Source: Sialis fuliginosa
Taxonomy: Eukaryota; Arthropoda; Insecta; Megaloptera; Sialidae
Assembly (NCBI GenBank): GCA_961205875.1
Contig: OY540817.1
Location: 12,373,001 to 12,437,000 of the forward strand
Direction of reading: 5' to 3'
DNA length: 64,000 nt
Shown here: piece after piece, positions 58,990-64,000 of the stretch
Layout of the letters: each line of letters opens with the position of its first letter
Position numbering within the stretch: the first letter of the stretch is position 1
The notes under the pieces: model-generated
Told to the model about the DNA's origin: nothing
Seen by the model: only the letters and a program-made list of their open reading frames with translations
Database searches by the model: none
Translations under genes and position numbers: made by a program

Positions 58990-59300
58990 GTCAACACATC
59001 AAAAACTATCCTAACAACAAAAGGCGGTTGTGGATTGTGGACAGATATCTGCTAACTCGATCTACATCACCACGTATTTCACGTCGCGTCCGATATTCGG
59101 ACACGGGAATGTGGGCGTGTAGCGGCTAATTTGATTGAATTTATCAATATTGACAGAAGACATGGTCACTTTCTATTTTAACATATCTCGGTACATCATC
59201 ATCTTCACGATCAATGTATATCGTGTTCTTTATTTTGGGTACATTTGTGCTAATGCTTCAGGATTGCTTGTTGATATTGTGATATGATCGCTGTATGTGG
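58990..59300. promoter_or_regulatory. Base-balanced unique island, possible enhancer
   Basis: Contains CATCACCACGTATTTCACGT, CGCGTCCGATATTCGGACAC (with a CCGATATTCGG palindrome) and GGGCGTGTAGCGGCTAATTT. Non-coding. Confidence 0.25.
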
Positions 59301-60050
59301 GTTTTATTTCGGTTTTTAGTAGTGCAATATGAAGTCTTAGATAACAAAACGATTCAGACCATTTTTGTCTATTGAGTAATGTCTGTGTCATGAACAGGAT
59401 ATTTACACATAGTTAAATGCATGTAGTCCTTATAATAGTGGCTGTTTTAGTAGTAACTATTCACTCAGAGAAGTATATTATTTCTATACACATATTCTTG
59501 AAATTTGAGGTTGCGCAGAAATTTTCAACTTTAAAAGACGTTAATTGCGGTGTATAGAATCAAAACTAAAAAAAAGAGATTCTTATTGCATTATGTTTTG
59601 TAGCCATATCTGATATTACTGTATTATCCGTCTGAAAATCGGAGTTACTATCAAAAACCATAATGTCCACTCTCGACCGAATAACTCCTTCATTATTGCT
59701 TACAATTAGTAATAAAACTAAATATGTCCAAGGGTTTATTATCAACTGTTGTCATGTCTAACTATATTAACCATTTATTTAAAAATAAACAAATAATTAT
59801 TTTTGAGTTTTTGTATCATAATTTTAATTAAATTAGATGTAATGTCAAAAATATGTTAACCTAAATATTTAAAAGGAAACATTTACAATTAAATCTGATT
59901 TAAATTATTATGATATACACACCAATACGTATGCGTGCAAAAAAAAAATAAATATATTTTGAGCAGATAGAAATGTAAATAAACCAGGAACCTTCAGAAA
60001 TAATTTTCCACTGAAACCTTGAACTATGCAGTCTTACTTTTCATAATAAA
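59301..60050. other. AT-rich stretch, nothing supported
   Basis: No features recognised. Confidence 0.3.
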
Positions 60051-60063
60051 GTTGCAATCAAAA

Positions 60064-60125
60064 CAAAATTCGAACTCGATATTTCAACGAAATTACACGT
60101 TTTGTGAGAGAGTCCCTGGATATAT
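60064..60125. repeat. Block shared with the 10603-11079 hAT-like element
   Basis: AAAATTCGAACTCGATATTT, CGAAATTACACGTTTTG and GAGAGTCCCTGGAT are the inverse of 10655-10712 (CAGGGACTCTCAATACGTG, TTTCGAGTTCGATTTTT). Probably a fragment of a related element. Confidence 0.5.
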
Positions 60126-60915
60126 GTGTCGGTCTGTAAAATTTGAAATTTCAAACTTAAAATTCTTGTATATATAAAGTAGATTTATATCTGATATTTT
60201 TGAAGAGCAACATATAAGCGGAAATGGATGTTTACTCTTATGTCAATTTGAGGATTTTTAAAATTATTTTTGAAACGATGCTTGTTGTAGATAATATTAT
60301 TATCATTAATTTTATTCCGTTTATTTTTTTAAAAGTTATAGATAATATTATTATCTAATACTATTAGCCAATTTAACGGTATAATAAACAATTTTCAAGA
60401 TATTAGTTTATGTATACCTAATAATAGGCATGATGCCTAATTTTTAAAAACTATTTTATGATGATCTTACGTGTCTCTTATTTCCAAAAAAATGCTTATT
60501 TCTGCAGAAAATAAAAATTTAATCACAAAAATTGACCCTTTTAAAACTAATTTTGAATTTGACGCCAAAACGCTCGCAGATGTCATAGCGCATTTTTGAC
60601 GTCACGCCTATGTAAAGACTCCTTGTCAACTATAATAAATCCTTGTTCCATCGCTAATGTTTCTTGGTTTTACTTTTGGTAACACAAAACTGAGCAAATT
60701 GATAATTTAAAACCACAAAATAATTTATAAACAGTGTAGATATTGATGAAACCAAAATGACGTTTACGTAGCCGTGACGTCATCCACTCTGACTGGTGTT
60801 TTATTTTGCGTTTTTATTTTAACAAAAATCATATTAATCTCGCTATTAATATAAAAATAAATACATTTTTTAGAATCTTTTTAACTTATTTCATTATTTA
60901 AAATCATAATTTCAG
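60126..60915. other. AT-rich stretch with repeat-like patches
   Basis: TGACGCCAAAACGCTCGCAG with TGACGTCACGCC (60560-60610), and GTGACGTCATCC (60775-60787), suggest a decayed CGTCA-rich repeat. GATAATATTATTATC occurs near 60290 and again near 60341. Confidence 0.3.
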
Positions 60916-60919
60916 TGAT

Positions 60920-61170
60920 ACTTTGTTATTGGCATCATGCCTAATGTATAATAACAACAGAATATTAGTGATTCCGGTCACCCTATACACAAGACTCTCC
61001 GTACCGGATGAGTCGTACACAATGACTGGGCAGTATCCGCGCCGGGTCACCACCAGGATACAGCTCCGCTCACGATCCCGGGCAGATGCTTATCAGCGAT
61101 TGGCTAACGTATAAGTGCGCTCTGGCTTGTAAATGTCATCTGCGGATTGCGTTTAATAGATCAAACGCTG
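60920..61170. promoter_or_regulatory. Base-balanced unique island, possible enhancer
   Basis: One of the GC-richest patches: CTCTCCGTACCGGATGAGTC, GTATCCGCGCCGGGTCACC, CTCCGCTCACGATCCCGGG, GCTTATCAGCGATTGG, GCGGATTGCGTTTAATAG. It holds GATA-type and TAAT-type cores. A 63-codon frame is open, but its translation shows no domain. Confidence 0.3.
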
Positions 61171-62155
61171 TTATCTTAAATATACCTGCTGCAAAATTAT
61201 ATATCTTTAGAAAAAGAATTGGATTGTTAAAGTACGGATTTCGATCGAATATGGAATAGAAATAGAATCAGAAAGAATTATTGGGAATAGTCAAGATCAA
61301 ATGTGAACAAAAATCAAACTGGACAACAGTATAATAAGTACATACATCACATAACAAGGTCCTTTTTAAAAAAGTCTAGCATTGGAACTTGACGTATCAT
61401 CCAAAGATATTTTTTCTAAAAAAATTAATAGCGTTTTATTTGAAAACTTGTGCCCCTCTCTGCTACCTCATTAATGACCTCATAGAAAATCTTTTACCTT
61501 CATTATAATATATATTCCAAATTTCAATGTTGTGGCTCCTGTGGGATAGCTGGGATCCTGGCTATTATAAGTATGTGAGGACCATTGAGATTATTATATA
61601 ATTTAAATGTTAATGGACTTATGGAAAATGAAAAATAGTGAAATAACAATAAAACATCTTCGATATACATTTGTACAGTATATTTATGTTACAGTCGCAT
61701 GCAGAAGTGGTCGAGCAGTTTTCATTCAAATGTGCTTGTCACAAACTTAGTAGGCTCCTTCCATTTGATTATTATAATTTTTAAATCATTTCTCCATGTA
61801 CCAAACACAAACAGATTTTTTGGAACTTATTTGCTAGATAAAGAAGTACTCTTATTATTTAATCTATTGAAAATTGTGTAAGTAAATATTAAAACAATAA
61901 ATATTTGGTATTTTGAATTTTAGTATTTAAATATGTTAAACTTGATATAAAATTAATTAGGGAAATGGACGTATATTTGTGTCTTTATTCAAAATGATGT
62001 AACTATATAAGCTCCGCTCTAGAAAAAGATAACCGATGATGTTTGTCTTGATATTTTGAAATTTGTTGTAAGCGATTTTGACCTTTAGAGTGGTAGACGA
62101 CTTCTTAGGCCGATAGTACTTACATACACAGCACATATGTAGTATATGTCGTATA
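61171..62155. other. AT-rich stretch, nothing supported
   Basis: TTATGTTACAG at 61686-61696 looks like a splice acceptor ahead of a 60-codon frame, but no donor or domain supports an exon. Confidence 0.25.
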
Positions 62156-62460
62156 CTCATAGTCTCAGCTTCTATAATTAGGTAGTGTGTCGGCGGTTCA
62201 TTATTGATACTAATGGGTTTAATTAGAACATTAAAGTTTAACGTAAATCATAACTATAGGTAATAATTGTGAACTGAGCTCGTTAAGGATATTTTTTTCG
62301 TATTTGTAAAACACATAAACAAACATGTTACCAATAATATCACACAATGGTCACACAAGAAATACGCACTTGTATAAAAATAAGCGATAATTGGCATGTT
62401 TCGCGAATAAACATATCGTTCTAGAACAGCGACATCAAAACTTTTATTAACTGTTGTTTT
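62156..62460. promoter_or_regulatory. Weakly base-balanced patch
   Basis: GTAGTGTGTCGGCGGTTC and AACTGAGCTCGTTAAGG; otherwise AT-rich with several TAAT cores. A weak regulatory candidate. Confidence 0.15.
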
Positions 62461-62570
62461 TTAACCAATAATTTAATTTTTATCTGCTGTAATTTTTCTG
62501 AAATTTAGGGTGATATAACGCCTAAAATGACACAATTTGCACCCAGAACAAGAAATTTAAAGAAAAATTA

Positions 62571-62850
62571 AGAAAAGTTTTTTGTTTTATATTACTTCTG
62601 AAAATGTATATTTGCTGAGATTTTTTTAACACCCAGAAATCAAGAAACTTGAAGACGACTGTAGAAATCAAAACATTTATTTCATTTTTTTTAGTTTTAT
62701 ATTACCTCTGAAATTTTATATACATTATTGAGATTTTTTGGTAATTTGTACCGAAATCGGAAAAAGAAAGATTTATGGAATCAACACTGTCTGTCTGTCT
62801 GTCTGTTACAGTCTTTTAACTAGTGAATCGTTTGATCTAGTAAAAAAAAT
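62571..62850. repeat. Imperfect tandem units next to a TCTG microsatellite
   Basis: TTTTATATTACTTCTGAAAAT followed by CTGAGATTTTTTTAAC (about 62585-62630) recurs as TTTTATATTACCTCTGAAATT with TTGAGATTTTTTGG (about 62694-62742). A TGTCTGTCTGTCTGTCTG run follows at 62789-62808. Unclassified repeat. Confidence 0.45.
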
Positions 62851-62994
62851 TGTAAGTTTTTCGCATTTTTTGCTTGTTCTGCATAAACAAAGGAATATAT
62901 TTTCATTTTACAATTAATTTTTCAAAATACCAATAATACCAATTTACAACCACTGATAAAGAATATTTACTCTCATTTAACTCACCTCTAATCT

Positions 62995-63250
62995 AATTTA
63001 AGTGATCTGTGCAGGGACGGGGGGAGGGGGGGTACTCGAGGTCTCACGCCCACGCCGTCGAGACTATAACGAGGCTATTGAGAGAGAGAGAAAAGTACTT
63101 TTTGTCGCGACGATAATCAGATCTGACCACAATATTGGTTCACATGCGCTTTCGATGTGCTAATGACCGTCATAATTAAGTTGTTGTGCAGTATAAACTG
63201 TTTGACTGTAGATAATATTTATACAGCGTGCGTATGTAATACAATATCTG
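62995..63250. promoter_or_regulatory. Base-balanced island with GA and G runs
   Basis: GGGACGGGGGGAGGGGGGGT (63014-63033), CTCACGCCCACGCCGTCGAG, GAGAGAGAGAGAAAAGTAC and TTTGTCGCGACGATAATCAG. GAGA-type and CACGCC motifs may bind GAGA/Sp-like factors (inference). No frame. Confidence 0.3.
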
Positions 63251-63694
63251 TCGCTATTGTGTTGAGGTTTTTATTTGTTTTGAATAAATGAGTAATTAAA
63301 TATTATATGGTGTTAATGGATGGTAAGAGATTTATAAAAAAAGTGTGATTTTTAATCAGGGTTGAAATCATGAATTACCATAATGATGAATAAAAAATGG
63401 CTATTGACCCCCCATATTTATTTAATATGATTTTTGTATTTCATTTGTTATAGTATTCTTAGTTGACAGTAAGATCTAAGGATGTAAGGATAGTTCTTAT
63501 TTAATTCAGAAAATTCAGTATGTTACAATTAGGTTCGCTTTTTGTCTTATTTGTAAATTTTGATAAGAGTTTATTTTTAATGAGGTATATAAAAAAATCA
63601 CTAGATTATTTTGATAATTAGGTGCTTCGTACATATAATACATATAATAACATGTCCTGACTGATTCATCGTCACCGGCTGTAACGTGAAATTT

Positions 63695-63775
63695 CAGGGC
63701 TGTCTTCCTTTTATGACGTAAGCACTCACTAAGGAAGGATTTTTCGAAATTGAATTGCTACGGGAATAAAATATG
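63695..63775. repeat. TTTTATGAYGTAAGCAC dispersed repeat, copy 2
   Basis: CAGGGCTGTCTTCCTTTTATG, then ACGTAAGCACTCACTAAGG, and GGATTTTTCGAAATTGAATT. See the copy at 48058-48140. Confidence 0.55.
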
Positions 63776-63844
63776 GTGTAAAAGGTTGTATAGGAAAATA
63801 TTTTTTTGGTTGGATTTACCTGAAACTTAAAATAAATACTCTAC

Positions 63845-64000
63845 AATACATAGACATAGAGAATGGACAGTGCATTCTGTATTAACTCAATGGTGTAACA
63901 TCTGTTCAAAAAAGGAGAGAGAGATGCAGTGTAGTTTGGAACATAGACATAGAGTTACACAGTTATTCCAAATCTGTTTCTATCTCTTTCTTTTGACACG
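63845..64000. repeat. Repeat cut by the window edge, related to 15640-15860
   Basis: CATAGACATAGAGAATGGAC and GTGCATTCTGTATTAACTC resemble 15647-15690 (GAGACATAGACTGCGCATTC). GAACATAGACATAGAG recurs at 63940-63955. Confidence 0.4.

Noticed and set aside
61686..61881. Exon beginning after TTATGTTACAG at 61686-61696
   Set aside because: The acceptor-like sequence is common in AT-rich DNA, no donor fits, and the 60-codon translation is low-complexity F/L/I.

Overview
This window is AT-rich eukaryotic DNA with one confidently recognisable gene end and a large repeat-filled, gene-poor flank. Several points suggest an insect, most likely a moth or butterfly (Lepidoptera). The gene is a knirps-family nuclear receptor, a family of arthropods. 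The surrounding dispersed repeats are of types I associate with lepidopteran genomes: short Helitron-like elements that begin near ACTAATATTATAAATG and end in CTAG before a T, and tRNA-derived SINE heads. The order assignment rests on remembered repeat types, not on a search.

Layout. Positions 1-1074 look like the end of an intron upstream of the receptor's last coding exon. Inside it, on the opposite strand, is a well-formed candidate exon (264-422) of a protein I do not recognise. Positions 1075-2181 are the terminal coding exon of the receptor. It starts inside the DNA-binding domain and carries zinc finger 2, the knirps-type extension and two PxDLS-type co-repressor motifs. AT-rich 3' UTR and candidate poly(A) signals follow. 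The exon with zinc finger 1 lies outside the window, before position 1.

From about 2.7 kb to 64 kb I find no convincing multi-exon gene. This stretch is a mosaic of three things. (1) Non-autonomous transposons, several with exact boundaries: hAT-like elements with 8-bp target duplications (10603-11079, 16707-17378, 19859-20794), a TA-flanked pogo/Tigger-like element (42851-43484), Helitron-like elements (18565-19448, 22675-22953, 25218-25465, 37181-37419, 46203-46346, 58048-58645), long-armed foldback elements (33976-34719, 56771-57160, 32724-32965), and MITE families in several copies. (2) One decayed hAT transposase C-terminus (51293-51437) beside a hAT-like end. (3) About fifteen islands of 150-450 bp with more balanced base composition and no repeat signature. 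Beside a developmental transcription-factor gene, these are reasonable enhancer candidates. Two of them share a near-identical 17-mer.

The picture is a pattern-formation transcription factor at the edge of a long regulatory desert colonised by small DNA transposons. I found no CRISPR array, operon, complete tRNA, rRNA or intact transposase.
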